In this document: positions 1 through 9,771 of the stretch, one piece after another | Position numbering within the stretch: the first letter of the stretch is position 1 | Layout: each line of letters begins with the position of its first letter | Assembly: GCF_016757755.1 (NCBI RefSeq) | Contig: NZ_CP068437.1 | Location: forward strand, 1,116,001 to 1,180,000 | From: Shewanella sp. KX20019 | GTDB taxonomy: Bacteria > Pseudomonadota > Gammaproteobacteria > Enterobacterales > Shewanellaceae | Direction: 5' to 3' | Length of the DNA stretch: 64,000 nucleotides | Position numbers and translations under genes: made by a program | The notes under the pieces: model-generated | What the model saw: only the letters and a program-made list of their open reading frames with translations | Told to the model about the DNA's origin: nothing | Database searches by the model: none

Positions 1-642
1 TGTTGTCAAATGCCTTAACATGTCCACATCTTTACAGGGAAAAGGTTTAGTTTTATAAGGCACTAAACGCACAACAGCCGAGTCTACTTTTGGAGGCGGA
101 GTAAAACACCCTGGCGGCACTTCCAACACTGGCATGACTTGGCAATGATATTGTGCCATCACCGTCAGGCGGCCATAGGCTTTAGTCCCTGGGCTTGCTG
201 ACAATCTTAATACCACTTCTTTTTGTAGCATGAAGTGCATATTTTCGATGTATTGTGCAAATTCAAACAGATGAAACATCAGTGGAGTAGAGATGTTATA
301 AGGCAGATTACCAAATACTTTCATCTGCATATCTTCACGTACTAACTGTTTAAAATCAAAGTTAAGCGCATCACCCTGGTGGATCTCAAGCTTATCTTTT
401 AGGGTTGGATGTTTTTTTAAACGCTCAACTAGATCTTTATCTAACTCGACGACCGTTAATTTGTCGATACCGCTAGCAACGGGCTCAGTAAGCGCGGCTA
501 AGCCGGGACCGATTTCGACCATAACGTGGTTGTTATCTGGCGAAATGGCTCCGACGATTCGATTAATCACGTTCTGATCGGTTAAGAAGTTTTGGCCGAA
601 GCGTTTTCTAGCCGTATGGCCTAAATGTACTTTATTACTCAT
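1..642 (-). CDS. rsmA: 16S rRNA adenine dimethyltransferase RsmA (KsgA), 3' part cut by window edge
   Basis: Methylates the two adjacent adenines near the 3' end of 16S rRNA late in 30S assembly, using SAM. The frame starts at an ATG (642-640) and stays open to the window edge, giving 214 codons. The N-terminus has the family signature RKRFGQNFL (about residues 12-20), then the SAM-binding VEIGPG segment (42-47) and the catalytic NLPYN motif at 112-116. It is the last visible gene of the minus-strand run lptD-surA-pdxA-rsmA, 15 bp after the pdxA stop. The C-terminal part lies outside the window. Confidence 0.95.
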   Translation of the reverse strand, partial: MSNKVHLGHTARKRFGQNFLTDQNVINRIVGAISPDNNHVMVEIGPGLAALTEPVASGIDKLTVVELDKDLVERLKKHPTLKDKLEIHQGDALNFDFKQLVREDMQMKVFGNLPYNISTPLMFHLFEFAQYIENMHFMLQKEVVLRLSASPGTKAYGRLTVMAQYHCQVMPVLEVPPGCFTPPPKVDSAVVRLVPYKTKPFPCKDVDMLRHLTT

Positions 643-657
643 GGGTCAACTTTTTCA

Positions 658-1641
658 CTAATTCTTTGCAGCCAAATCAATGGCTCTATTCAATGCACAG
701 ACAAAACTACCAATATCAGCAGAACCAGTGCCTGCAAGTTCTAAGGCCGTACCGTGGTCGACCGATGTTCTTATGTAGGGTAATCCTAGAGTAATATTGA
801 CTGAACTGCCAAAACCTCTAGCTTTTAGTACTGGAAGGCCTTGATCGTGGTACATCGCGAGTACCACGTCAGCATCTTCTAAGTATTTGGGTTGGAACAA
901 TGTATCAGCAGGCAGTGGACCAACGATATCCATACCTAACGCTCTTAATTCCTCAAGAGCAGGTATGATGGTATCGATCTCTTCTCTACCTAAATGCCCA
1001 TCTTCGCCCGCATGGGGGTTTAGGCCACAGACATAGATCTTAGGTGCTGGGATAGCAAATTTTTCCACAAGATCTTTGTGGAGAATTTTTACTATCTGAT
1101 GCAATCGGTCTCGAGTGATTGCCTTTGCTACATACGCCAGTGGAATATGTGTCGTGACTAGTGCGACCTGTAATCCAGGAGCTGCAAGCATCATGACGAC
1201 ATCTTGGCAATTTGCCTGATTAGCAAAAAACTCAGTATGGCCACTGAATGGGATCCCTGCTTGGTTAATAATCCCTTTATGCACGGGACCTGTCACCACA
1301 GCATCAAATTCACCCACCATGTTCTTCTCACCGGCAAAACGTAGTGTATCGACAACATAGTGACTGTTTTGCTCGTCGAGTTTGCCACATACCGCTTCGC
1401 TCTCCAAAGTAAAAGGAACAATGGTGAGCGTACCCGCTTCTTGAGCTTTAGCTGGTTGGTTTGGCTGGTAAGGTCGCAGTTGAACTGATAACCCTAACTT
1501 TTTGGCTCGAGTTTGTAATAATTGCGGATCAGCACAAACAACTAGCTCAGCAGGCCAAGCCTGCTGAGCTAGTTGTATTACTAAATCGGGGCCTATACCC
1601 GCCGGTTCACCCGGCGTGATAGCGATTCGTTTAGTCGACAA
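658..1641 (-). CDS. pdxA: 4-hydroxythreonine-4-phosphate dehydrogenase PdxA
   Basis: Catalyses the NAD-dependent oxidation of 4-phosphohydroxy-L-threonine in pyridoxal phosphate synthesis. The 327-residue length is normal. The N-terminus reads [12 protein letters not shown]. The three metal-binding histidines of the family fall at H165 (TTHIP), H210 (GLNPHAGE) and H265 (MYHDQG). It lies between surA (5 bp upstream) and rsmA (15 bp downstream), the usual surA-pdxA-rsmA cluster, so co-transcription is likely. Nothing is missing. Confidence 0.95.
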   Translation of the reverse strand: MSTKRIAITPGEPAGIGPDLVIQLAQQAWPAELVVCADPQLLQTRAKKLGLSVQLRPYQPNQPAKAQEAGTLTIVPFTLESEAVCGKLDEQNSHYVVDTLRFAGEKNMVGEFDAVVTGPVHKGIINQAGIPFSGHTEFFANQANCQDVVMMLAAPGLQVALVTTHIPLAYVAKAITRDRLHQIVKILHKDLVEKFAIPAPKIYVCGLNPHAGEDGHLGREEIDTIIPALEELRALGMDIVGPLPADTLFQPKYLEDADVVLAMYHDQGLPVLKARGFGSSVNITLGLPYIRTSVDHGTALELAGTGSADIGSFVCALNRAIDLAAKN

Positions 1642-1646
1642 TATGA

Positions 1647-2951
1647 TTAACCTCGATTCGGTTCCGGCTCGAAAATATCGATAAATGCCTCAGCGCGCAT
1701 TTCATCTAACCAGTTCTGTAATTCTTCGTTAAATTTACGACGATATATCAACTGATGAGCTCGGTTAGTATTAAATTTATCGGTTGCATCGGTCGTGCGC
1801 TTTCCTTCAAGCTGAACAATGTGCCAGCCGTGAGTTGAGCGGAATGGTTCACTTATCTCACCCTCTTCGAGGGTGTTCAATGTTTGTTTAAATGCAGGCA
1901 CCCAGATATTAGGATCTGCCCACCCCAAATCACCGCCTTTCACTGCAGAACCAGGATCTTCTGAATATTGGCGTGCCAAATCTTCAAACTTAGCTTCACC
2001 AGAGCGGATCTGCGCTAAGAATCTATCCATCATACTTTTGGCTCGCTCTTCTGACAGAATAGGAGATGGCTTTAATAGTATGTGGCGTGATTTAACCTCT
2101 TCAACTTCTTGAGTTTGTAAGCCTCGTGCATCCATGATTTTAAGGATGTGCAGACCCGCGCCACTTTTGATTGGACCGATAACATCACCAACCTTTGCAT
2201 CGCTAACTACTTCAGCGAAAAGTGTTGGCATCTCATTGATGTTCATATAGTCCCAAATACCCCCTTCAAGCGCTTTTGGACCCGCAGAGGCAGCAATGGC
2301 GATGCTTCTAAAGTCATCACCATCGTTTAGGCGTTTTAATACGATGTCGGCTCTTTTGCTTGAGGTTTCAAGCTGAGCACTGGTCGCATCGCTTGGGACG
2401 TCGATCAAAATGTGGCCAATCTGGAATTCAACATCTTTCAAGCCTTGCTCATTTATCAAGTTGACCAGGTTGTTGATCTCTTGCGGCGAAACTTGGATGC
2501 GGCGTTGAACTTGAATTCGTTGGATTTCACCAAGAGTGACTTCTTCACGCAGCTGTTCGCGATATTGCGCAAAAGAGGTACCATCAAGTTCGATCTGCGT
2601 TTTCATTTGCTCGACGGTTATATTTTGTTCTTTGGCAATATTCTCAATGGTTTGATCTAACTGAAGATCACCAATGTTCAAGCCAATGCGATCGGCCATC
2701 TGCATCTGTAAACGCGTTAAAATAAGACGTTCAATAACCTGTGTTCGAAGTGCATTATCTGATGGTAGTTTTTGCCCAGCGGTAGCAGCGTTAGCTTTAA
2801 TAGTCTTGACCATTCCAGCCACTTCACTTTCTAAAATGATACCTTCATTTATTTGCACCGTGACTCGGTCTAATGGTTCAACCGCAGCGTGAGCAACTTG
2901 GCTCACTGCTAATGTTAGTAAAGCAAAAATCAATCGATTACAGCGTTTCAT
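1647..2951 (-). CDS. surA: periplasmic chaperone / peptidyl-prolyl isomerase SurA
   Basis: Periplasmic chaperone that delivers outer-membrane proteins, including LptD, to the Bam complex. A signal peptide of about 22 residues ends in VAHA. It is followed by the SurA N-domain and two parvulin domains, near residues 174-275 (begins [10 protein letters not shown]) and 286-386 (KSRHILLKP). I start it at the ATG at 2951, preceded by AAGGAT at a workable distance, not at the in-frame TTG two codons upstream. The product is 434 residues, a normal length. It is 125 bp downstream of lptD, whose product is a known SurA client. Confidence 0.95.
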   Translation of the reverse strand: MKRCNRLIFALLTLAVSQVAHAAVEPLDRVTVQINEGIILESEVAGMVKTIKANAATAGQKLPSDNALRTQVIERLILTRLQMQMADRIGLNIGDLQLDQTIENIAKEQNITVEQMKTQIELDGTSFAQYREQLREEVTLGEIQRIQVQRRIQVSPQEINNLVNLINEQGLKDVEFQIGHILIDVPSDATSAQLETSSKRADIVLKRLNDGDDFRSIAIAASAGPKALEGGIWDYMNINEMPTLFAEVVSDAKVGDVIGPIKSGAGLHILKIMDARGLQTQEVEEVKSRHILLKPSPILSEERAKSMMDRFLAQIRSGEAKFEDLARQYSEDPGSAVKGGDLGWADPNIWVPAFKQTLNTLEEGEISEPFRSTHGWHIVQLEGKRTTDATDKFNTNRAHQLIYRRKFNEELQNWLDEMRAEAFIDIFEPEPNRG

Positions 2952-3076
2952 CCACAAAAATCCTTGGCATTTATGAGTGTCATTTACGCTATTTTCATAG
3001 CGTGTTAATGATTCTTTTGTCCTGCTTTGACTGCTTGTCTTCAGCTAGGTTCAGCATTTTAGTTAATTTTGTTAAT

Positions 3077-5401
3077 TTAGTTCTTTAAATAAAGCGGTTT
3101 TCGATAGTTAAATAGACCGTCATCAAGCATATCAGATACCCCTAAAGGCCCTGAACCGCCTAAACCTTTTATCACAAAATTCAGGTAAACGCCGCTTTCA
3201 AATAGTTCTCGAGTATCATTGACTGGGTTGTCTTCGTCAATGTAATTGGTCTTAATGCGGTAATGATAACTCAAACGTAGTGCCCAGCAACATGATTCAT
3301 ATTGAAATCCTGTATAGGTTTCGACGCTACGGCTTTCATTGAGGTCATAATACCAGTTCCCAACGAGGTACAAGCTGTCATTAATTGGCCATGCACCTCT
3401 AAAACCTACTTGTTTAATATCAACGGATTCATTGGTATTAGTATTGAGCAGATCAGGAACGTATCGATAACTTGCTTGCAGCAGCTTATTCTTGCCTGGT
3501 CGGTAATCAACGGTGAGCTCGCTCTTCTTATTTTCGCTCTCTTTAGCATCGTATTGAATCGATCCACTTAAGAACCAGTCAGCATAAAGCTGGGTACTTA
3601 ACTCTGCTGCAAGCGCCGAGTTAGAGGTGTTCTCTTGGACAAAGGTATCCGAACTGCCATTAACGTCATTAAGGCCAACACGGCTGTCTTCCAAGTACAT
3701 TATTTGTCCCAAGCTAAACTTGAATATTTCCTTATTCTGCTCATCAAATAACTTGGTGGTTAAACCTAAAGTGAACTGATTGGCGTCCGCTATGCGATCT
3801 AAGCCTGAAAAGCGGCGATCACGAAACAGTCCGTTATAGTCGTCTTGTAACTGAGCGGTATCGTAAATACCGATGTTAGATTGATCTTCATAGCCAACAT
3901 AAAGATATTGGAATTGTGGTTCCAATGTTTGACGGTAGTTAGTATCGAAGTAATCGGTAAAACGCTCAAAATTGATCTGACCGTGAATTCGCACTTGCGG
4001 CAAGGTTCTATTGACCTTGTCATCAAGAGTTGAGCTAGATTGATTCGAGTTGTCCTCTTGCCAGTAGTTGGTTTGCAGCAGTTTGACTTCACTGGTCAAT
4101 GAGCCTGCTGGTCCATGAATTGGATAAGAGATACTGGGTTCAATATGTAAACGTGTAGCGGTAGAGTATTCATTGTCTTGATGTGAGAAGTTGGTGACTT
4201 CGCTCATCAAGTTAACATCAAAGCCATTCCAATATTCAGGTGCTCGGTAGTTAAAGGTGAACTGAGGCATCACCTGGTAAGGTTTCTCCTCCTCTCCAAG
4301 TACTTTGATGTCTTGAACGCGACCACTAATGTCCCAGTTTTCTTCAAAATAACTAATTTCACCAATACGGGTTAACTGGTTATCGGTAGCACGCTGCACA
4401 TCTGAATTTAGGTCGTTGAAATAGTTGTTGTCTGACACGTCGGTATAGTTTGCCAATACGCGCCAGTTTTTGTCGATAGCACCACTATGTTCCCAATGGT
4501 AAAGGTAACGGTTAGGGCTATTTGTTAACTTGTCATCGTCGGGCAAGAATTCAAAGTTCAACTGACCTTGTTGTTTGTCGCCCGCGAGATATCTAAATTC
4601 GGTTTTAGTGTATAAACCACGAGCAGACATATAGTTGGGGGTAAACGTTAGATCAAACTCTGGAGCGATATTCCAATAGTAGGGTGTAGCAACTTCAACG
4701 CCGTTAGTGGTGCTGGTACTAAAGGAGGGGAATAAAAATCCAGATTTACGTTTATCCGAGACTGGAATGGTCATGTAGGGGATATACATTACGGGAAGTC
4801 CGCCAATGATGAGTTTGGCATCCCAAATCTCTCCCCACTCCTCTTTACTATCAATTTTTATTCTATCGGCTTCCAACAACCATGATGGTGAATCAGGTGG
4901 GCAGGTAGTAAAATTGGTTTTTGACAGCAGTAAGTTGTTATCTTTGGTTATCTCTAATTCATTGGCGTCACCATGGATCTGTTGGCCATGAAGCCAATAT
5001 TTGGCGCCGAGTAAGGTCGCGCTATTACTGCGCATTTTTGCCACGAGAGAATCGGCTGTAACGGTAAAGAGTTCATCTTGAAATACCAAATTACCGTTGG
5101 CGGCTAATTCTTCAGCCTCCTGGTCAAGTATCGCTTCATCAGCGGAGATGTTTCTTCCCCCTTGATTGAAGCTAACATCACCATTGAATTTGGCTTGTTT
5201 GCCCATTTGCGCTTCAGAGCGGTCTGAAGTAATGGAGATACGTTCAAGGTCTGCAGGATTATCTAAATCATACAGCGGGACATAAGGCTTAACTGGAGGC
5301 TCAATAATACACTGCGAACTTTCAACAGTTGCAGTATCGGCGTCATTTGCCAAGACTAATTGGGGAAGCAGGCTCAAGGCCAGAAAATAACGGATCTGCA
5401 T
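3077..5401 (-). CDS. lptD: LPS-assembly outer-membrane protein LptD
   Basis: Beta-barrel translocon that inserts lipopolysaccharide into the outer leaflet together with LptE. The 774-residue protein has a short signal peptide (ends LVLA), an OstA/LptA-like periplasmic domain at about 50-165, and a barrel to the C-terminus. The four cysteines that form inter-domain disulfides in E. coli LptD have counterparts at C31, C167 and the pair C704-C705. It heads the minus-strand cluster lptD-surA-pdxA-rsmA. Its start region faces the divergent amgK gene, with 162 bp between the start codons. Confidence 0.95.
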   Translation of the reverse strand: MQIRYFLALSLLPQLVLANDADTATVESSQCIIEPPVKPYVPLYDLDNPADLERISITSDRSEAQMGKQAKFNGDVSFNQGGRNISADEAILDQEAEELAANGNLVFQDELFTVTADSLVAKMRSNSATLLGAKYWLHGQQIHGDANELEITKDNNLLLSKTNFTTCPPDSPSWLLEADRIKIDSKEEWGEIWDAKLIIGGLPVMYIPYMTIPVSDKRKSGFLFPSFSTSTTNGVEVATPYYWNIAPEFDLTFTPNYMSARGLYTKTEFRYLAGDKQQGQLNFEFLPDDDKLTNSPNRYLYHWEHSGAIDKNWRVLANYTDVSDNNYFNDLNSDVQRATDNQLTRIGEISYFEENWDISGRVQDIKVLGEEEKPYQVMPQFTFNYRAPEYWNGFDVNLMSEVTNFSHQDNEYSTATRLHIEPSISYPIHGPAGSLTSEVKLLQTNYWQEDNSNQSSSTLDDKVNRTLPQVRIHGQINFERFTDYFDTNYRQTLEPQFQYLYVGYEDQSNIGIYDTAQLQDDYNGLFRDRRFSGLDRIADANQFTLGLTTKLFDEQNKEIFKFSLGQIMYLEDSRVGLNDVNGSSDTFVQENTSNSALAAELSTQLYADWFLSGSIQYDAKESENKKSELTVDYRPGKNKLLQASYRYVPDLLNTNTNESVDIKQVGFRGAWPINDSLYLVGNWYYDLNESRSVETYTGFQYESCCWALRLSYHYRIKTNYIDEDNPVNDTRELFESGVYLNFVIKGLGGSGPLGVSDMLDDGLFNYRKPLYLKN

Positions 5402-5563
5402 CTTAGGTCAATTAATTATGATTTCTTAGTCTGGACTATTGAAGAGGAGAAAAGTTGCACCCTTTCTTGGGCAACTCAGCCAAATAATTTGTTTCAATCG
5501 CTTAGCTGTTTCCATTTTGTCGTTATAATAAAGCAATTTCTTCTTAAGAGCCATGAGGTGCCC

Positions 5564-6559
5564 TTGTCAGATCCCAGATTTCTTCAGTTAAATGCATGGC
5601 TAAACCAGTATTTTAGCGCAAACGTGTCACCTGAACTCATTTCGGGGGACGCCAGTTTTAGGCGATACTTTCGCGTTACCCTTGACTCAGTTTCCTATAT
5701 TGTAGTTGATTCACCACCAAAACTGGTGCCAATAACGCCGTTTGTACAAATTGCAGAAAGTTATTCAAGATGCGACATCCCTGTACCGAAAGTGTTCAGT
5801 GGCGATGCTGAACAGGGGTTTATGCTGCTAAGTGATCTCGGTGATGTGCAGTTGTTATCGGTATTGAACCCAAGCAATCTAAAGCACTATTATCAACAAG
5901 CACTATTGCTGTTAAACAATATCGCTAAAGTCACCGCGACGGAACATGCAGCGTTGCCCATTTATGACGATGAGTTTGTGTTACGGGAGTTAAACATATT
6001 TAGCCAATGGCTCGCCGTTCATCATCTTGGATTATCGATTGATGAAGTGCGTGTTCAGACCGATAAGGTCTTTCAAATCCTGACCGATAACGTCAAGCAG
6101 CAGCCTCAAGTGGGTATGCATCGGGATTACCATAGCCGTAATATCATGTTACAAGACAACGAATTGAAGGTGATCGACTTTCAAGACGCAGTTATTGGTC
6201 CAGTGACTTATGATGCGGTTTCATTATTAAGAGACTGTTATATTCGTTGGCCTGAAGAGCAAGTCAACGAGCTCATGCTTATCCACTATGAGCAAGCGAT
6301 AGCAGCGCAGCTACTGCCAGTAGACGTTAGCTTTGCCCGGTATCAACGCTGGTTTGATTTAATGGGATTACAACGCCATATAAAAGCCGCCGGCATTTTT
6401 GCTAGATTGAACTACCGTGACGGCAAGCCCGCTTATATGGCTGATATTCCGTTAACATTGGAATATATTCGAGATATAGCGAGGCGTTATCCAGAGCTGA
6501 GTGTGTTTAGCCAATGGATTGCAAGCGTGGTCATTCCTGCTGTTAGGGGCAAAAAATGA
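5564..6559 (+). CDS. amgK: AmgK-type N-acetylmuramate/N-acetylglucosamine anomeric kinase
   Basis: Phosphotransferase-fold kinase of the peptidoglycan-recycling route described in Pseudomonas, which phosphorylates MurNAc at C1. The catalytic loop HRDYHSRN (D188) and the metal-binding IDFQDA (D205) are intact. I start it at TTG 5564 (LSDPRFLQLN), which has GAGG five bases upstream. Longer in-frame starts would overlap lptD and add a non-homologous-looking extension, and an ATG at 5553 is out of frame. The product is then 331 residues. Its stop overlaps the murU start by 4 bp (ATGA), so the pair is translationally coupled. Confidence 0.88.
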   Translation: MSDPRFLQLNAWLNQYFSANVSPELISGDASFRRYFRVTLDSVSYIVVDSPPKLVPITPFVQIAESYSRCDIPVPKVFSGDAEQGFMLLSDLGDVQLLSVLNPSNLKHYYQQALLLLNNIAKVTATEHAALPIYDDEFVLRELNIFSQWLAVHHLGLSIDEVRVQTDKVFQILTDNVKQQPQVGMHRDYHSRNIMLQDNELKVIDFQDAVIGPVTYDAVSLLRDCYIRWPEEQVNELMLIHYEQAIAAQLLPVDVSFARYQRWFDLMGLQRHIKAAGIFARLNYRDGKPAYMADIPLTLEYIRDIARRYPELSVFSQWIASVVIPAVRGKK

Positions 6560-7224
6560 AAGCGATGATTTTAGCTGCTGGACGTGGGGAGAGACTGCGT
6601 CCGTTAACCGATAGTCTGCCAAAGCCTTTGGTTGAGGTCGCCAGTAAACCACTGATTGTATACCACTTGGAAAAGCTAGCGCTGGCTGGCTTTACAGAGG
6701 TAATTATCAACCATGCGTGGCTCGGTCATAAACTGGTATCTGCATTAGGTGACGGTGCTAGGTGGGGGCTGAAGATCCTCTACAGTGAAGAAACACAAGC
6801 ACTAGAGACCGGCGGTGGCATTAAGAAAGCATTAACATTACTCGGTGATGAACCATTTTTTGTGATTAATGGTGACATCTTTATTGATGCTCTGCCTAAA
6901 ATGGAGTGCTTGGCTGCGGGACAACTTGCTCATTTGTGGTTAGTCGACAATCCGACTCAACATCCTAATGGCGACTTCGCGCTATTGGATGGCAAGATAT
7001 CGATGGTTGGCGATAATAAACTTACGTTCTCGGGAATGGGTATTTATCACCCGAATATGTTTACGCAAATCTCGGTTCAGAGGTTTGCGCTCGCGCCCTT
7101 GCTTCGTGATGCAATGAAGAATGGGCAAGTAACAGGTGATTATTTTGGCAAGTATTGGTGTGATGTAGGCACTGTAGCGCGTTTGGCACAAATTGAAGCA
7201 CGTGAAACACAAAAGGGTAAGTAA
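6556..7224 (+). CDS. murU: N-acetylmuramate alpha-1-phosphate uridylyltransferase MurU
   Basis: Nucleotidyltransferase that makes UDP-MurNAc from MurNAc-1-phosphate, completing a recycling bypass around the fosfomycin target MurA. The 222-residue protein begins with the pyrophosphorylase signature LAAGRGERLRPLT and then KPLVEV. It contains GGGIKKAL and the metal-binding NGDIF. Four-base overlap with amgK upstream and one-base overlap (TAATG) with djlA downstream indicate an operon. A sugar-1-phosphate nucleotidyltransferase of another specificity is possible from motifs alone, but the amgK partner makes MurU the best call. Confidence 0.88.
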   Translation: MKAMILAAGRGERLRPLTDSLPKPLVEVASKPLIVYHLEKLALAGFTEVIINHAWLGHKLVSALGDGARWGLKILYSEETQALETGGGIKKALTLLGDEPFFVINGDIFIDALPKMECLAAGQLAHLWLVDNPTQHPNGDFALLDGKISMVGDNKLTFSGMGIYHPNMFTQISVQRFALAPLLRDAMKNGQVTGDYFGKYWCDVGTVARLAQIEARETQKGK

Positions 7225-8003
7225 TGCGAATTTGGGGTAAAGTTTTCGGTTTTATTATCGGGTTTATGTTTGGCCGTATCGGTGGTGGAATTTTCGGACT
7301 GTGGCTTGGGCATATGTTTGATCGTCGCCAGAGCTTGCGAGCTGGGATCGGCAATAGCAGTAAGCGACAGGCGCTATTTTTTAATACTACTTTTGCTGTT
7401 ATGGGCCATGTGGCGAAAGCATCAGGGCAAGTGACTGAAGTTGATATTCGTATTGCCAACGCACTAATGGATCAAATGCGTTTAAGTGGTGAAGCAAGAG
7501 CCGACGCTCAAGCAGCCTTTATAGAGGGTAAGGAAAGCGACTTTGATATCCATGCTTGCCTTAAGACCTTCAGGTTGATCTCTATGGGGCGCAAAGAGCT
7601 ATTACAGATGTTCTTAGAGATCCAAATTCAAACGGCGTTATCTGATGCCACGTTAGATCCTAAAGAGCACTCAATTCTATCGACGATTGCTAAAGAGTTA
7701 GGTTTTAGCCAGAAGCAGTTGGACGATTTACTTGCACGTTGGCAGGCTGAGTTTAACTTTCACCGCAATGGTGGCAGTGGCAATCATACTTCCGTTGAAG
7801 ATGCTTATGATGTTTTGGGCATGGAAGAGTCAATGTCTGACCAAGAGATTAAAAGAGCCTATCGTAAGCTAATGAACGAGCATCATCCCGACAAGTTAGT
7901 CGCTAAAGGTTTGCCACCTGAAATGATGCAGCTGGCGAAAACAAAAGCTCAAGATATTCAAGCTGCTTATGATAGGGTTAAGGGTGATAGAGGTATGCGC
8001 TAA
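7224..8003 (+). CDS. djlA: membrane-anchored DnaJ-like co-chaperone DjlA
   Basis: Type III inner-membrane J-protein that stimulates DnaK. The N-terminal glycine-rich transmembrane segment (about 5-28, with FGRIGGGIFG) is typical. A TerB-like helical domain spans about 50-170, and the J domain lies at about 193-259 with the HPD motif at 221-223. Length is 259 residues. It overlaps the murU stop by one base and is the third gene of the amgK-murU-djlA run. The lptD-amgK-murU-djlA neighbourhood fits an envelope-maintenance cluster. Confidence 0.93.
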   Translation: MRIWGKVFGFIIGFMFGRIGGGIFGLWLGHMFDRRQSLRAGIGNSSKRQALFFNTTFAVMGHVAKASGQVTEVDIRIANALMDQMRLSGEARADAQAAFIEGKESDFDIHACLKTFRLISMGRKELLQMFLEIQIQTALSDATLDPKEHSILSTIAKELGFSQKQLDDLLARWQAEFNFHRNGGSGNHTSVEDAYDVLGMEESMSDQEIKRAYRKLMNEHHPDKLVAKGLPPEMMQLAKTKAQDIQAAYDRVKGDRGMR

Positions 8004-8038
8004 CCTTGCATAATAATGAAAAACGAGAAGGATCTGTT

Positions 8039-8650
8039 ATGAAAAAAAGCCTAGCACTAATATTGACCGCATTTTGCTCTTTATCTGCAGCGGCTGAAGT
8101 CTATGTCGCCCCCTTTGGAGGCTACAGTTTCGGTGCGAGTGACTTCGATATTTACAGCACCCAAGGTGAAGACAGTGGCACGGTAAAAGTGTCCGAGTCT
8201 GAAAACTATGGGGTGATGCTCGGCTTTACCACTAAAGATCCAGGCAATGTTTACCTGCTTTATAGTCATCAATCGACTGACTTACGTGCAAGTGGTAATT
8301 TCAGCCAAGATGTCATCACTAAAATGGATGTCGACTACTTTCATATTGGCGGCAGCTTGTATTTCCCGATGCAAGACATTAAGCCCTATGTAACCACAAG
8401 TCTCGGTTTAACTCAGATGAGACCAAGCGGAGGTTATTCTAATGAAACCCGCTTTTCCGTGGCATTAGGCGCTGGTATAGAGTACCAAGCGACCAGTGCA
8501 TTTTCGTTGTTTGCCGAAGTGAAAGGCTATGCGACCTTTGTCAATGCAGACAATGAGCTATTTTGCAGCGGTCAGGGTTGTATCTGGAATATTCAAACAG
8601 ACATCATGTGGCAAGGCCAAGCGAATATTGGTGCCAGCCTTAAGTTCTAA
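8039..8650 (+). CDS. outer-membrane beta-barrel protein, OmpA/OmpW-like fold
   Basis: A predicted 203-residue small outer-membrane barrel of unknown role. A signal peptide MKKSLALILTAFCSLSAAA is followed by alternating amphipathic strands. Barrel features include YVAPFGGYSFG, GVMLGFT and a terminal aromatic (GASLKF). The start at 8039 has AAGGAT seven bases upstream; an in-frame start at 8006 would add eleven residues ahead of an obvious signal peptide and was rejected. Two cysteines (CSGQGC) near residue 175 may form a loop disulfide. Function cannot be assigned from sequence. Confidence 0.8.
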   Translation: MKKSLALILTAFCSLSAAAEVYVAPFGGYSFGASDFDIYSTQGEDSGTVKVSESENYGVMLGFTTKDPGNVYLLYSHQSTDLRASGNFSQDVITKMDVDYFHIGGSLYFPMQDIKPYVTTSLGLTQMRPSGGYSNETRFSVALGAGIEYQATSAFSLFAEVKGYATFVNADNELFCSGQGCIWNIQTDIMWQGQANIGASLKF

Positions 8651-8701
8651 GGCTAACAGCCTCAATGGGTTTATAGCCGAAATACAGTACGAGAATAGCA
8701 G

Positions 8702-9667
8702 ATGCAAATAGTTGTTTTAGATGGATATACGCTTAATCCAGGCGATCTTAGTTGGCAACCACTGGCTGTAATGGGTGAGCTGAGTTGTTTTGAGCGCACT
8801 GCGTCACAAGATATTCTTGCCCGCAGTAAAAATGCCGAAGTGTTGCTAACCAATAAGACCCTGCTTGATGCCGAGATCCTAAAGCAACTGCCTAAGCTTA
8901 AATATATCGGTGTATTGGCAACTGGGACCAATGTCGTTGATATCAAGGCTGCAACGGATCTTGGTATAGTTGTCACCAATGTGCCGGGTTATGGACCTGA
9001 TGCTGTTGCACAAATGGTATTTGCACATATCTTACATGCGACTCAGCAGGTCGCTCGCCACTCAGACGCTGTCATGCAAGGGCTTTGGTCTGAGAGTGAA
9101 GATTTCTGTTTTACCTTATCGCCGCTGCAGTCACTAAAAGGTAAAATATTAGGCTTAGTAGGTTTTGGTGATATTGGCCAAGCGGTTGCTAAAATCGCCT
9201 TGGCATTTGGCATGCGAGTGATAGTAAATACTCGCAACGCTAAGGTCGAACTTCCTAATGGCTGCACTTGGGCAACTTTGGATAATTTGTTTAGTGACTC
9301 CGATATCGTTTCCCTGCATTGCCCTTTAACGGCAAGTACCGATAAGCTCATTAATCGCAGCGTTTTAAAGCAGATGAAATCGACAGCAATGTTAGTTAAT
9401 ACTGCTCGTGGCGGCTTGGTAGATGAATTAGCGCTGGCTCAAGCATTAGCACAAGGTGAAATTGCTTTTTGTGGTGTAGATGTATTGTCGAATGAACCGC
9501 CGCAAAAGAACAACCCTCTGCTAAAGGCGCCGAATATTAGCATCTCTCCACACAATGCATGGGCTACTATCGAGGCTAGGCAAAACCTGTTAAACATAGC
9601 GGTTAATAATCTGAGTGCCTTTTTAAAAGGATCAGCTGTAAACACGGTGCTGGATTCAAGTCATTAG
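8702..9667 (+). CDS. D-2-hydroxyacid dehydrogenase (glycerate dehydrogenase-like)
   Basis: NAD(P)-dependent oxidoreductase of the D-isomer 2-hydroxyacid family, probably reducing hydroxypyruvate or glyoxylate. The Rossmann motif GLVGFGDIGQ lies at about 151-160. The catalytic triad of the family is present as R236 (TARGG), E265 (SNEPP) and H284 (SPHNAW). Length is 321 residues. It resembles HprA-type glycerate dehydrogenases, but substrate cannot be fixed by reading. It ends at a strong hairpin terminator shared with the convergent purT gene. Confidence 0.85.
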   Translation: MQIVVLDGYTLNPGDLSWQPLAVMGELSCFERTASQDILARSKNAEVLLTNKTLLDAEILKQLPKLKYIGVLATGTNVVDIKAATDLGIVVTNVPGYGPDAVAQMVFAHILHATQQVARHSDAVMQGLWSESEDFCFTLSPLQSLKGKILGLVGFGDIGQAVAKIALAFGMRVIVNTRNAKVELPNGCTWATLDNLFSDSDIVSLHCPLTASTDKLINRSVLKQMKSTAMLVNTARGGLVDELALAQALAQGEIAFCGVDVLSNEPPQKNNPLLKAPNISISPHNAWATIEARQNLLNIAVNNLSAFLKGSAVNTVLDSSH

Positions 9668-9689
9668 CGACTGTTACCGTCAAAACATT

Positions 9690-9726
9690 AAAGCCCTTTA
9701 TGTTGTGCTACATAAAGGGCTTTTTG
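9690..9726. terminator. bidirectional rho-independent terminator
   Basis: A 13-14 bp stem (AAAGCCCTTTATGT pairing with ACATAAAGGGCTTT) with a short loop, T-rich on both strands. It lies between the convergent hydroxyacid dehydrogenase and purT genes and can serve both. Confidence 0.9.
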
Positions 9727-9771
9727 TTAAAGAGCTTTCTATTAAAAAGCTTACCGCTAGGGAACTTTTAG

